From Culex pipiens pallens (lineage: Eukaryota; Arthropoda; Insecta; Diptera; Culicidae): a stretch of DNA of 64,000 nucleotides. The notes below the pieces were generated by a model, which was not told the DNA's origin, did not search any database, and worked only from the letters and a program-made list of their open reading frames with translations. The position numbers were made by a program, and so were the translations under genes. Below are positions 24,015 through 35,640 of this stretch, piece by piece (the first letter of the stretch is position 1; each line of letters opens with the position of its first letter). Where the stretch lies: assembly GCF_016801865.2 (NCBI RefSeq), contig NC_068937.1, forward strand, positions 10,116,157 to 10,180,156. The letters are read 5' to 3'.

Positions 24015-26520
24015 AAGGTTGTTTTTCGATAAAATTATCGTCGATAATATTATCGTCTTACGATAACGATAATGGTTATCGTTATCGTTATTTGGATAAT
24101 TCTATAGGCAATAACCTTATCGCCGATAATGAACGATAACTCATTTTAAAATCTTTTTCAAATCAACCATATTTTTTTTTTGTAAAATACTAAAATTTTC
24201 ACAAAAGACCGCATTTTTTCGAAAAAACTAAAAATTTAGAAATCTGCAATATGGGTTTCAAACGAACCGAAATTTCGTATGCTTTTTCACTGTATTAGAG
24301 TTTTTTTTCCCAAAAATATTGAAATTTTCACAAATTACCGTATTTTTTTTCGAAAAATAATAAAATTTTCAATTTTTTTTTTCGAAAATACACAGATTTT
24401 CCAAATTTGCAAGATGAGTATCGAACAAATTTAAATTTTGTTTGATTTTTCAATTTATTAGAGTTCAAAAATAAAAACAAAAAAAAAATCACAAATTAAC
24501 GTATTTTTTGAAAATACTAAAATTTTAATAATAGGCAATTTGGGTATCAAACGAAGCGAAATTTTGCATTTTTTCTACAAACACTCAAATTGTGAATGCT
24601 TCATACAACAATATTTTTTGAGTATTTTCAAAAAATATAGTGTTTTGCGAAAATTTTTGTATTTTATACAAAAAAAAAAACTCTAAAAAAGTGAAAAACA
24701 AACTAATTTTCGCTTCGTTTGATACCCATATTGCAAAACTTGAATATTTTGGTGTTTTCAAAAAAATACGGTAATTTGTGAAAATTTTGGTATTTTTCAA
24801 AAAAGACTGAAAAGGGATAGAAAATTTTGCTTCGTTTGATACCCATATTGCAAATTATGATAATTTGAGTATTTTCGAAATAAATAAGGTATTTTGTGAA
24901 AATTGTAATATTTTCAAAAATACTCTTTTAAGGTGAAAAAGCAAGACCAAATTTCGCTTCGTTTTATAACCACATTGAATATTTTGAAAATTTGAGTATT
25001 TTCGGTATTTTGTGATAATTTTAGTTTCTAACTAAAACAAATTTGATAAAGTGAAAAACAAACAAAATTTTGGTTTGTTCGTAAAGTACTCAAATTTACA
25101 AAATTTTCTATAGGGGTGTTAAACGAAGCGAAATTGTGTGTGCTTTTTCACTTTGTTAGAGTGTTTTTTTAAATACTGACATTTTCACAAAACACCATGT
25201 TTTTTGAAAATGCACAAATTTTCAAAATTTGCAAGATCAAACAAATTGAAATTATTAGAGTTTTTCTTGAAAAAAAAAATCTCAAATTACCGTTTATTTG
25301 AAATTTTGCTTTTTTCATACAAACCTATACCCATATAACAAATTATTTTTCTAGTATTTTTGAAAAGTATAGTATTTGCTAAAAAAAATTGTATGTTACA
25401 AAAAAAAACTCTAAAAAAGTGAAAATTAAACTAAATTTAGCTTTGTTTGATATTGCAAATCCTGAAAGTTTTAGTATCTTCAAAAAAAAAAAAATACAGT
25501 TATTTAAGAAAATTTTAGTAATTCCCAAAAAAAAATCTAAAAAATAAATTTCCCTCAATGTCACCCCTGATGACGGGATACAAAATTTCGCTTCGTGCAT
25601 ATTGCAAATTATGAAAATTTGAGTACTTTCAAAAGAAATATTTTGTGATATTTTGTGAAAATTTTAGTTTTTTTTCTAAAAAACTCTTTTAAGGGTGCAC
25701 AGCAACGAAGGAAGTTGTTGTCTTCTTATTCCAAAATTGTCAAACTTACGGACCCAATCCTGCAACAATGTGATTGTAAAAATAGTCAAACTTTGTTGTA
25801 AATCACTATGTACACAGTACTTTAGGGGATGAATAAAAAAATATTTCGAGAGTACTCGTAGTATTGAAAATACCAAAATATCTGTAACAATAATCTGGGT
25901 GCAAAAGCTCTGGTTGATGTGCACCGTTAATGTGAAAAAGCAACCTGCATTTCGCTTTGTTTAACACCCACATTGAACATTATATTTTTTTTTTGTATTT
26001 TCGAAAAATACGGTATTTTGTGAAAATTTTAGTTTTTAACATAAAGAACTCTTTCAATGTGAAAAAGCAAACTAAATTTTTCTTCGTTTGATACCCATAT
26101 TGCAAATTATGAAAATTTGATTACTTTCGAAAAATACGGTATTTTGTTAAAATTTTCGTTTTTAACAAAAACAAATCTAATAACGTGAAAAAAAAAATTA
26201 AAATTTCGCTTCGTTTGATCCCCACTTTGCATATTATGAAAAATTTTAGTATTTTCGAAAAAATACGGTATTTTGTGAAAATTTTAGTTTTCAATAAAAA
26301 CAAATCTAATAACGTGAAAAACATACAAAATTTCGGTTCGTTTGATACCCATATGGCAGATTATGAAAATTTGAGTACTTTCGAAAAAATACGGGTTTTT
26401 GTGAACAATGTTGGGTTCATATTTTTATTTGAAACACATATTTTTAGTTTAATTATTCAGATTCAAAAAGCTTTTAAAAATGAGTTATCGTCCATTATCG
26501 CCGATAAGATTACCATTCAT
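24015..26520 (+). repeat. CGATAA-end element, copy 3, with expanded internal tandem repeats
   Basis: The left end is TTGTTTTTCGATAAAATTAT with a CGATAA cluster (24022-24140), and the right end is TTATCGTCCATTATCGCCGA (about 26484). The interior holds many diverged units of roughly 110-140 bp carrying GATACCCATATTGCAAATTA, AAATACGGTATTTTGTGAAA and ATTTCGCTTCGTTTGA. It is about twice the length of copy 2, and a separate MITE is nested at 25693-25926. Confidence 0.65.
25693..25926. mobile_element. TTAA-flanked MITE nested in the CGATAA element
   Basis: TTAA occurs at 25689-25692 and 25927-25930. The ends GGGTGCACAGCAAC and (complement of right) CGGTGCACATCAAC form imperfect inverted repeats. 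The interior (TCTTCTTATTCCAAAATTGT, CAATCCTGCAACAAT) recurs at 41362-41552. A TTAA target is typical of piggyBac-type MITEs. Confidence 0.7.
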
Positions 26521-26670
26521 GTAATTTTTATCATTTTGGTCAATTTGGACATTAAGGTCATTTTGGTCATTCTTATCAGAATACAAAAATGACAATAATG
26601 TTTTATCATTTGTGGTCATTTTGGTTTTTTTGTAATTTTTATAATTTTGGTAGTTTTGGTAAATTCTCTA
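26521..26670. repeat. Short TTTTGGTCA-type 9-mer tract
   Basis: ATTTTGGTC and related 9-base units occur at 26533-26665, followed by T-rich sequence. The same short tract recurs at about 38820-38935. Confidence 0.5.
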
Positions 26671-28470
26671 ATTTAAATTTTCTACGTTTTTTTTTTCTTT
26701 TTTTATGCTGGTATTTCAAGAAAATGACCGATTTCGGGCAGAATTGCTAAGAACAAAAATAATCAACATTCTTGAACAAACCCCGCTCCACTTTCAAACC
26801 ACTGTGAACTCAACAAAAAGCACCCTTTCCACTTGCATTCCATTTAGAAAGGACCGGCAGCAGCAGCCAAAGATTCGCCACTTTGATTGACCGCCGATGA
26901 CCCGCAAATTTCTCTCCAGACTTTGTATTGCCCTGGCACTTCTCATCACCTTTTTTTTTCTTCTTTTTGCGCGCGCGCAAACCTTTTGCAAATCCATCAA
27001 CATTTTGCAACACTCGCGGATGACCACAATGGCCCTCACCAACCACTGCCAAACTTGACAGCAGCAGGGCCCTCTGAACTGTGGCCAGATCAACGCGGCG
27101 GCGGAACGGCGTTAATTTTCGATTTGCCCAAAATAGAAAAATTCCTTGCTGAAAGCGCCATGTGGTGTGGAGGCCACTTGAGAGGATTTTGGAGAAAGCT
27201 CTCGTTTTTTGTTGATGCTGTCGGGGGTTTTGATTGTGTCCAGGTAGATTATAATATTGGCCTCAAGGTGGTCACGACGGCCGAGGGTCTTGCCAACTCC
27301 TAGAAATGTGCCTAATAACTGTCCTCCTCCGCTGAAGCGCGTCAATTTTTAGGAGGGAAATTCTCTGGGAAGTTTGTGAACACTCGCTGCTTAAATTTTA
27401 TTATTAAAAATTGAAGAAATTTCAAATCTCTTGGCAGTGTTCCCAGAATCTCATTTAATCTTTCGAATACATATCTACTAAAATCTAAAGTTAAGATACA
27501 AATTTTATCCAAATTTTCTAGATTTGGACATACAGTTTACCTCAATATTCCTTAAGTTACAAAACATTATTGCAGGGTTGCCAGAAAATATTTTTTCAAA
27601 TTAATTAAATTTTTGTTTTAATGCACTTTGAATAAAATTTATTGAAATTTGTGATATTGAATTAAAAGTTCAAAGTTTTATTGAATAAGTGTTCCATAGT
27701 TTTGGCAGGGTTGCCAGATTCCATAAACATTGTTCAATAAACATTGTTCGATTTTTTAAAATCAAAATAATTACAAAATTATAACAACATAATTGAGTTA
27801 TGGAGCAACGGGACGACATTTCTTACCAAACAAAATGGCCACCAAATGACCATAACCTCAAAATCCTACTTTCACAGAGAACCCCCCGAAAATGCCCTAG
27901 GCGCAATTACGGCGCAACGTTGTTGTTCCTTTCTTCGCGCAGAGTTTGGAGTCGGGGGGCGCCTAATGTGTCCATTTTGGGGCGGCCCCGCTAAACCATT
28001 CACCCTCAGGGGGGGGGGGGGGTTCTCTCGTCGGCAATGACTTTGAACATGACTTGATTGACCTCGTCCGAGAGTCGCGTCACAGCCTAAAGATTTTCAA
28101 TGAGTGGTGCAGAGATGTAATCGACGCACCGGAGTTTTGGTGAATGTGAGTTGAAGCCCAGAAGCGCAACCGGCGAAGATCTTCGAAGAGGGCTGTTGAA
28201 CCTGTCACCTGAACTCCTCTTGTTTGGGGGTTGTGACGACGACGACGACTCTTCAGCGATGAACTCGCGGGTCGAGCTTTTGGACAGCATCCTTATGGCG
28301 TGAGAACAAAGGTGCTTCGAGTGAGGGGGTACTTATCAATGGTTGAGAGATGATGTAGTGTTGATAGTGAGTATCCGGAAGCAAGTGAGAGCACTTGATT
28401 TTTTTTTTGTACTTTAAAACCTGCGACAATAGTTGGAATCATGCCGGAAACAGAATTTTTGACTTATCAT
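26671..28470. other. Unique intronic sequence, no gene recognised
   Basis: Frames at 26887-27303 (plus, 138 codons) and on the opposite strand overlap one another and have no domain. Two GGGTTGCCAGA motifs occur at 27575 and 27709, a 13-G run at about 28009-28021, and a GAC triplet run at about 28236. Confidence 0.4.
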
Positions 28471-28471
28471 C

Positions 28472-29711
28472 ACTAAAAACTAAAAACTAAAAACTAAAAA
28501 CTAAAAACTAAAAACTAAAAACTAAAAACTAAAAACTAAAAACTAAAAACTAAAAACTAAAAACTAAAAACTAAAAACTAAAAACTAAAAACTAAAAACT
28601 AAAAACTAAAAACTAAAAACTAAAAACTAAAAACTAAAAACTAAAAACTAAAAACTAAAAACAAAAAACTAAAAACTAAAAACTAAAAACTAAAAACTAA
28701 AAACTAAAAACTAAAAACTAAAAACTAAAAACTAAAAACTAAAAACTAAAAACTAAAAACTAAAAACTAAAAACTAAAAACTAAAAACTAAAAACTAAAA
28801 ACTAAAAACCAAAAACTAAAAACTAAAAACTAAAAACTAAAAACTAAAAACTAAAAACTAAAAACTAAAAACTAAAAACTAAAAACTAAAAACTAAAAAC
28901 TAAAAACTAAAAACTAAAAACTAAAAACTAAAAACTAAAAACTAAAAACTAAAAACTAAAAACTAAAAACTAAAAACTAAAAACTAAAAACTAAAAACTA
29001 AAAACTAAAAACTAAAAACTAAAAACTAAAAACTAAAAACTAAAAACTAAAAACTAAAAACTAAAAACTAAAAACTAAAAACTAAAAACTAAAAACTAAA
29101 AACTAAAAACTAAAAACTAAAAACTAAAAACTAAAAACTAAAAACTAAAAACTAAAACTAAAAACTAAAAACTAAAAACTAAAAACTAAAACTAAAAACT
29201 AAAAACTAAAAACTAAAAACTAAAAACTAAAAACTAAAAACTAAAAACTAAAACTAAAAACTAAAAACTAAAAACTAAAAACTAAAAACTAAAAACTAAA
29301 AACTAAAAACTAAAAACTAAAAACTAAAAACTAAAAACTAAAAACTAAAAACTAAAAACTAAAAACTAAAAACTAAAAACTAAAAACTAAAAACTAAAAA
29401 CATAAAACTTAAAACTTAAAACTTAAAACTTAAAACTTAAAACTTAAAACTTAAAACTTAAAACTAAAAACTAAAAACTTAAAAACTAAAAACTAAAAAC
29501 TAAAAACTAAAAACTAAAAACTAAAAACTAAAAACTAAAAACTAAAAACTAAAAACTAAAAACTAAAAACTAAAAACTAAAAACTAAAAACTCACAACTC
29601 ACAACTCACAACTTACAACTCACAACTCATAACTCATAACTCACAACTCACAACTCACAACTCACAACTCACATCTCACAACTCACACACTCACAACTCA
29701 CAATTCACAAC
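28472..29711 (+). repeat. CTAAAAA 7-mer array changing to CTTAAAA and CTCACAA
   Basis: The array holds roughly 130 near-perfect CTAAAAA units (28472-29400) with occasional 6-mer CTAAAA units (29152-29260). A short CTTAAAA block (29402-29465), more CTAAAAA, then CTCACAA/CTTACAA units (29592-29711) follow. The 7-bp period is kept while the unit sequence changes. Confidence 0.95.
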
Positions 29712-29715
29712 TTAA

Positions 29716-30335
29716 CCCTCTACTGCCCAAATTCTTTTCTTCAAAATTTTTATTTTTCCCCTATTCAGTAAGTCATTTTGAGCAACTTTTGTTCTACGAA
29801 AAACTTGATTTCTCTTGTTTTATTTTTTTCTTGTTGCATTTTTAGTATTTAAATATGCATTTATCTTGTTCAGTTTGGGTTTGTTTTTGGTGTTTTTGGC
29901 CTATTCGACCACCTCCTATTATTACATTTTGCCTATCTAGCTATGTTTTCAAAGTCACTTTTTAAATTTTTTGCTTGTTTTTTCACATTTTCTACTATAG
30001 AATGGCACCATTATCATTTAAATTGAAAAAAAAAAAAATGCTCGGAGGCATAGTTTGGGACACTAGAAAAATTACTGCATACTTCTTTTTACATAAAATC
30101 TACATTTATAAAAATGCTAGTAAAAAAACACAGCCAAAGTTGTCCCCAAAAAAGTGGCATTTAAACTTTGACAAAGTCACAAAAACACGTAAAACATTCA
30201 ACCCTAAAATTGTCTAAAAACTTTAAGGGCTCTTCTTTCCAATACTTTTTGAAGATCAAAAATTGGTTAATTTTTTTTATTCTGGCGAATTTTGAAATCG
30301 AAGCCCGTCTAGAGGCGGGGTTATGTTGTAGAGGG
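29716..30335. mobile_element. piggyBac-type MITE with TTAA target site
   Basis: TTAA occurs at 29712-29715 and 30336-30339. The ends CCCTCTACTGCCC and (complement of right) CCCTCTACAACAT share an 8-bp perfect terminal repeat CCCTCTAC. CCCT ends with a TTAA duplication are the piggyBac hallmark. The 620-bp interior has only short unrecognised frames. Confidence 0.8.
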
Positions 30336-30353
30336 TTAAAATCATACTATATT

Positions 30354-30524
30354 TTTTCATAATTTCGTAGCCGGCCTACCGATCTAAGAATGGTTGAACA
30401 CACCTGGTTGCGAGAAAGTATAATAACAACCACGAGTTTTTTTTTTAGGCAAAATACTTATTTTTCCCTGATAACGAAAACCTGGTCCAATAAGCTTAGG
30501 CCGGCAGCGAATTTATGGAAAAGT
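30354..30524. mobile_element. CATAATTTCGTAGCCGGC MITE (copy B)
   Basis: Left TTCATAATTTCGTAGCCGGC and right GGCCGGCAGCGAATTTATGG are inverted. GAATGGTTGAACACACCTGG lies inside, shared with copies C and D. Confidence 0.72.
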
Positions 30525-30780
30525 TTTTAAATATTTAAATTGATAAATTTTGATATAATTTTTGCAGTTTGATTTCTAATATTTTTTAAAACGATTTTTA
30601 GAAAAAAAGGCATCGTCCCAATCCTCCCTAACTTTGAAACATAATGTTTGATGGCAACCCTGCCACATTTTTGATCATCACTTGAAGTCATCAAAGTAAG
30701 AAGGGCAATGGCAAATTTGTAAAAAAGTATGAAAATTTCTTAAATCTAAATGTTTTATTTTCATGAGTATTAAAATAGGT

Positions 30781-30922
30781 TTCTACAATTTCTTAGCCGC
30801 CCTGCAGATTTAAGAATGGTTGAATACACTCAACTGTAAGTGTGTCAAGAAACAACTGGGAGTCCTTTTTTGTGTTTGAACTTAATCGATCAACTGTAGG
30901 CCGGCTACGAAATTATGAAAAC
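30781..30922. mobile_element. CATAATTTCGTAGCCGGC MITE (copy C)
   Basis: Left TACAATTTCTTAGCCGCCC and right GGCCGGCTACGAAATTATG are inverted, with GAATGGTTGAATACACTCAA inside. Confidence 0.72.
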
Positions 30923-31174
30923 GTTTTATTGTAACGGAATTTTAATTTTTTTATTTTTCTTTGACATTTGTGTTACATGTTTGTTTCAAACATTTTTTTT
31001 TAAAGGAGTCTTCCAAATCCTCCGTAACTTACATGCATTTATTTGGATGATCTGGCAACCCTGCCATATTTTTGATTATCACTTAAAGTTATCAGAGCAA
31101 CGGGGAAAGGGGAGATTTGTAAACAAGGATGAAAATGTCAAGAAGTTAAATTATTTTTTAAATATTATATATTA

Positions 31175-31366
31175 TTCCATAATTTTGTAGCCGGTCACAG
31201 ATCTTAGCATGGTTGAGCATACTCAACTTATAAAGAATAGTAAAAAAAAAAACAATTACGAGTCACTTTTTTAGCTAAATAATTATATTTTAACGTTTTC
31301 AACGTTGTACGCGTTTTTTAGCTGATCCAAAAACTGGAGGCCGGCTGTGAAATTACGAAAAACTGT
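31175..31366. mobile_element. CATAATTTCGTAGCCGGC MITE (copy D)
   Basis: Left TTCCATAATTTTGTAGCCGG and right AGGCCGGCTGTGAAATTACG are inverted, with GCATGGTTGAGCATACTCAA inside. Confidence 0.7.
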
Positions 31367-33640
31367 ACGTTAGAACTGTAAATTTGTCACAACATTTTTG
31401 CAATTTTGTTTCAAATATTGATTTAAACCGATTTTTAAAAAAGGATATAGTTTGAAGATCTGGCAATCCTGTCATGTTTGTGGCTTTATTTGCTGAGTTG
31501 AACTCGAACAAAAATTACAAAATCTCATCACTTGAAGTCACCAGGGAAAGATATTAGTCGCTTGGCGCCCGCATAATTGTCCCACAGGTGCCTAGTTCTT
31601 ACTCCTCCTAAAGGTGGTCACACAATTACCGCACAAATGGATTTAAACTTCTGAGCAAGAAGCAAAAGAAGACGAGCATCGGTAGTCACAAACTGTTTTT
31701 TACGTTCTCGACAGCGAAGCGGGAGATGCGTGCGAGCATAAAAAAGCAAGAAACGAGCTGAGCTGCAACATCTCGGTGGGCGTTTATGATTATTGGCCAC
31801 ATTCCCGTTTTCCGAACGTAACTGCTAGTTTCTGGAATCTAGGAGTCACTTGGAGAGGAGTGGGGGATGGTATATCATCATCAGTGGACATCATTTTTCC
31901 GGAGCGTTTAGAGTTAGAGTCACTGAAAAAGGGTGGACAAGGCAATCTTGGGTGAAGGAATTTGGTTAACTCTTGAAGGGATGGCCAGTAAATTATTTTG
32001 TAAAATGAACTACAATTTGGAGCATTTGGAACGGTATGTCCACGCATTCCTCCTATTCTGTTGATTTTGGGAACTTCGATTCGTTCACAGAATCCTCTCT
32101 GCGGTTAACACAACGCAGTGGGGCTGGTCACTTTATTTTTTTGAAATTTAATTTGAAAATTTCACGTTTATTTTTTTTAATATTTTCATCAGTAAAAAAA
32201 AATAAATAAAAACGTAGGCCGGCAACGAAGTTACGAGAAAGTATAATTTGTATCTGACTTGATTTTCAGGGTGGTGTTAGCCCTTAGGATACTTCTAATG
32301 ATCGATTTTAGAACGACAGAGCTCTTTACGGTCAAGGTATTGATTTGATCTTTTATGGTTCCAAATAAATCCGGTAGATCCAAAATAAGGTTGTTCACTG
32401 TAGAAATTTTGTAAATTACATAAATTTACTAGTTGTTTCATTGAGAGATTAGACGTTTTCAACGTTCTAAACCCTGGACCTTCCAAGGTTCAACAGGTGA
32501 TGAGACGACGACCTGCTACTTTTCTGCGCTATCTTCTGTCCCACAGCCCAGGTCGCTTCTGGGGACCTTCCGTCCAGCCGTCGTCGCGGAATCTCTTCGC
32601 TGTCGCGCAATAAAATAAAAGGGCCAACCCCACCCTCTCCCCCTGCGCTGCTCTTCCGAACAACAACACACTCCGAGTCTGTGGTCGCATTTCATTCCAG
32701 GAATATCTTACTTGACACCAGAATCTGTTTTTAATTTAGTCTAATAGCCCGCACATGGTCCGGTGGTCGGTTTTTTATAATGCCCACACGTGGTCGTAAA
32801 GATCTTCAACAACAACAACCCAAAGGGCCTACTCCTAAACGCAACGGGCAAAAATGTTAATCGGGAATGTACGACCCAACTAACCCGAGTCAAGTCCCCT
32901 GCGATGGGCAGGACTCCTTGACATGCCCCAGCGAAGTTGTGGTCGTCGTCGTTGGATGGTTTGTGATGGTCACCGCCAAAGGGGTGTCGTAAATTCTTCC
33001 CCACCTCCCCTTAATCCCAACTCCTCACCCTTTTTCAAGAGATATTACATTGCATCGCGTCGTCGTCGTCCGAAAGAACTGTTGGATAAGATATTCACCG
33101 CCGCCGCCGCTGCTTGAGAAGAGAGTACCGTTTCTTCAACCAGCTGACCAGCCTAGCAGCCCTGAAGAGAAGATCATCGCCACTCCAGGTTTTGTTTTTG
33201 GGATCGATTTCACACACGAGAGAGACCCCCCTCAGCGAGGTAGATAAGAGTCTCCACCCGGTAGCGCCGCGAAAACTAGTTCAGGTGTTCCTTGCCAAAT
33301 TTTACTCATCGTTGAGCGAAGAAAGTGGTCTGATTTTGGCCGACCACACGCAGAAGAAGCAAGAAGAAAAAAAAATCTCAAACTTGATGATGGTGAATGG
33401 GTTTAAAGAGTCCAGCGCTGAAAGGATGGCGCCAAACGTCTAGAAAATGGTTTGCTGATTGGGAAATTTTGGCAACAGTTTTCGAGCAGGTTTGAAAGTA
33501 AGAGCTCAAGTTGCAAACGAAACCAAAATTGAGAGGCTGGGGAGATTAGGTGATTTGGGTGATTTTGGAGGTTGTGTCCATTCCTTAAAGAGGATTGCAA
33601 CGTTAAAAATATGAAAATACTGAAAGAAAAACTGGACACA
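31367..33640. other. Unique intronic sequence, no gene recognised
   Basis: A less AT-rich region at about 32480-33500 has CAACAACAACAA, GTCGTCGTCGT and CCGCCGCCGCCGC runs. Frames up to about 110 codons are unrecognised. A single end of the MITE family above lies at 32215-32240. Confidence 0.4.
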
Positions 33641-33644
33641 AAAA

Positions 33645-35640
33645 AATTGTCAAAATTGTCAAAATTGTCAAAATTGTCAAAATTGTCAAAATTGTCAAAA
33701 TTGTCAAAATTGTCAAAATTTTCAAAATTGTCAAAATTATCAAAATTGACAAAATTGACAAAATTGTTAAAATTGTCAAAATTGTCAAAATTGTCAAAAT
33801 TGTCAAAATTGTCAAAATTGTCAAAATTGTCATAATAGTCAAAATTGTAAAAATTGTCAAAATTGTCAAAATTGACGAAATTGTACAAATTGTCAAAATT
33901 GTCAAAATTGTCAAAATTGTCAAAATGGTCAAAATTGTAAAAATTGTCAAAATTGTCAAAATTGTCAAAATTTTCACAGTTATCAAAATTGTAAAATTGT
34001 CAAAATTGTCAAAATTGTCAAAATTGTCACAATTGTCAAAATTGTCAAAATTGTCAAAATTGTCAAAATTGTCAAAATTGTCAAAATTGTCAAAATTGTC
34101 AAAATTGTCAAAATTGAAAAAATTGTCAAAATTGTCAAAATTATCAAAATTGTCAAAATTTTCAAAATTGTCAAAATAATCAAAATTGTCAAAATTGTCA
34201 AATTGTCAAAATTGTCATAAATTGTCAAAATTTTCATAATTGTCATAAATTGTAAAAAATTTCATAATTGTCATAAATTGTCAAAATTGTCAAAATTTTC
34301 AAAATTGTCAAAATTGTCAAAATGGTCAATATTGTCAAAATTGTCAAAATTGTCAATATTGTCAAAATTGTCAATATTGTCAAAATTGTCAAAATTGTCA
34401 AAATTGTCAAAATTATCAAAATTGTCAAAATTGTCAAAATTGTCATAAATTGTCAAAATTTTCATAATTGTCATAAATTGTAAAAAATTTCATAATTGTC
34501 ATAAATTGTCAAAATTGTCAAAATTTTCAAAATTGTCAAAATTGTCAAAATGGTCAAAATTGTAAAAATTGTCAAAATTGTCAAAATTTTCACAGTTATC
34601 AACATTGTAAAATTGTCATAATTGTCAAAATTGTCAAAATTGTCACAATTGTCAAAATTGTCAAAATTGTCAAAATTGTCAAAATTGTCAAAATTGTCAA
34701 AATTGTCAAAATTGTCAAAATTGTCAAAATTGTCAAAATTGACAAAATTGTCAAAATTGTCAAAATTATCAAAATTGTCAAAATTTTCAAAATTGTCAAA
34801 ATAATCAAAATTGTCAAAATTGTCAAATTGTCAAAATTGTCATAAATTGTCAAAATTTTCATAATTGTCATAAATTGTAAAAAATTTCATAATTGTCATA
34901 AATTGTCAAAATTGTCAAAATTTTCAAAATTGTCAAAATTGTCAAAATGGTCAATATTGTCAAAATTGTCAAAATTGTCAATATTGTCAAAATTGTCAAT
35001 ATTGTCAAAATTGTCAAAATTGTCAAAATTGTCAATATTGTCAAAATTGTCAAAATTGTCAAAATTTTCACAGTTATCAAAATTGTCAAAATTGTCACAA
35101 TTATCAAAATTGTCAAAATTGTCAAAATTGTCAAAATAATCAAAATTGTCAAAATTTTCATAATTGTCATAAATTGTAAAAAATTTCATAATTGTCATAA
35201 ATTGTCAAAATTGTCAAAATTTTCAAAATTGTCAAAATTGTCAAAATTGTCAAAATTGTCAAAATGGTCAATATTGTCAAAATTGTCAATATTGTCAAAA
35301 TTGTCAATATTGTCAAAATTGTCAAAATTGTCAAAATTGTCAAAATTGTCAAAATTGTCAAAATTGTCAAAATTGTCAAAATTGTCAAAATTGTCAAAAT
35401 TGTCAAAATTGTCAAAATTGTCAAAATTGTCAAAATTGTCAAAATTGTCAAAATTGTCAAAATTGTCAAAATTGTCAAGATTGTCAAGATTGTCAAAATT
35501 GTCAAAATTGTCAAAATTGACAAAATTGACAAAATTGTCAAAATTGTCAAAATTGACAAAATTTTCAAAATTGTCAAAATTATCAAAAATTGCCAAATTG
35601 TTAAAATTGTCAAAATTGTTAAAATTGTCAAAAATGACAA
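33645..35640 (-). repeat. TTGTCAAAA minisatellite array (TTTTGACAA on the minus strand)
   Basis: This is the same 9-mer as at 2.4-4.6 and 8.8-12.8 kb, but in the opposite orientation. A marker TTGTAAAAAATTTCATAATT recurs at about 34251, 34479, 34876 and 35175, each with flanking CATAAATTGTC units, giving a higher-order pattern. The array passes through ATGACAAAA and ATTATAAAA units into the next array. Confidence 0.94.

Noticed and set aside
26887..27303. 138-codon plus-strand frame as a gene
   Set aside because: It overlaps minus-strand frames of similar length, has low-complexity and Cys/His content without a motif spacing I recognise, and no supporting context.
28472..29400. Telomere-like repeat (TTTTTAG on the minus strand)
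   Set aside because: It resembles some telomere units only loosely, lies inside an intron, grades into CTTAAAA and CTCACAA, and Diptera lack telomerase-type repeats.
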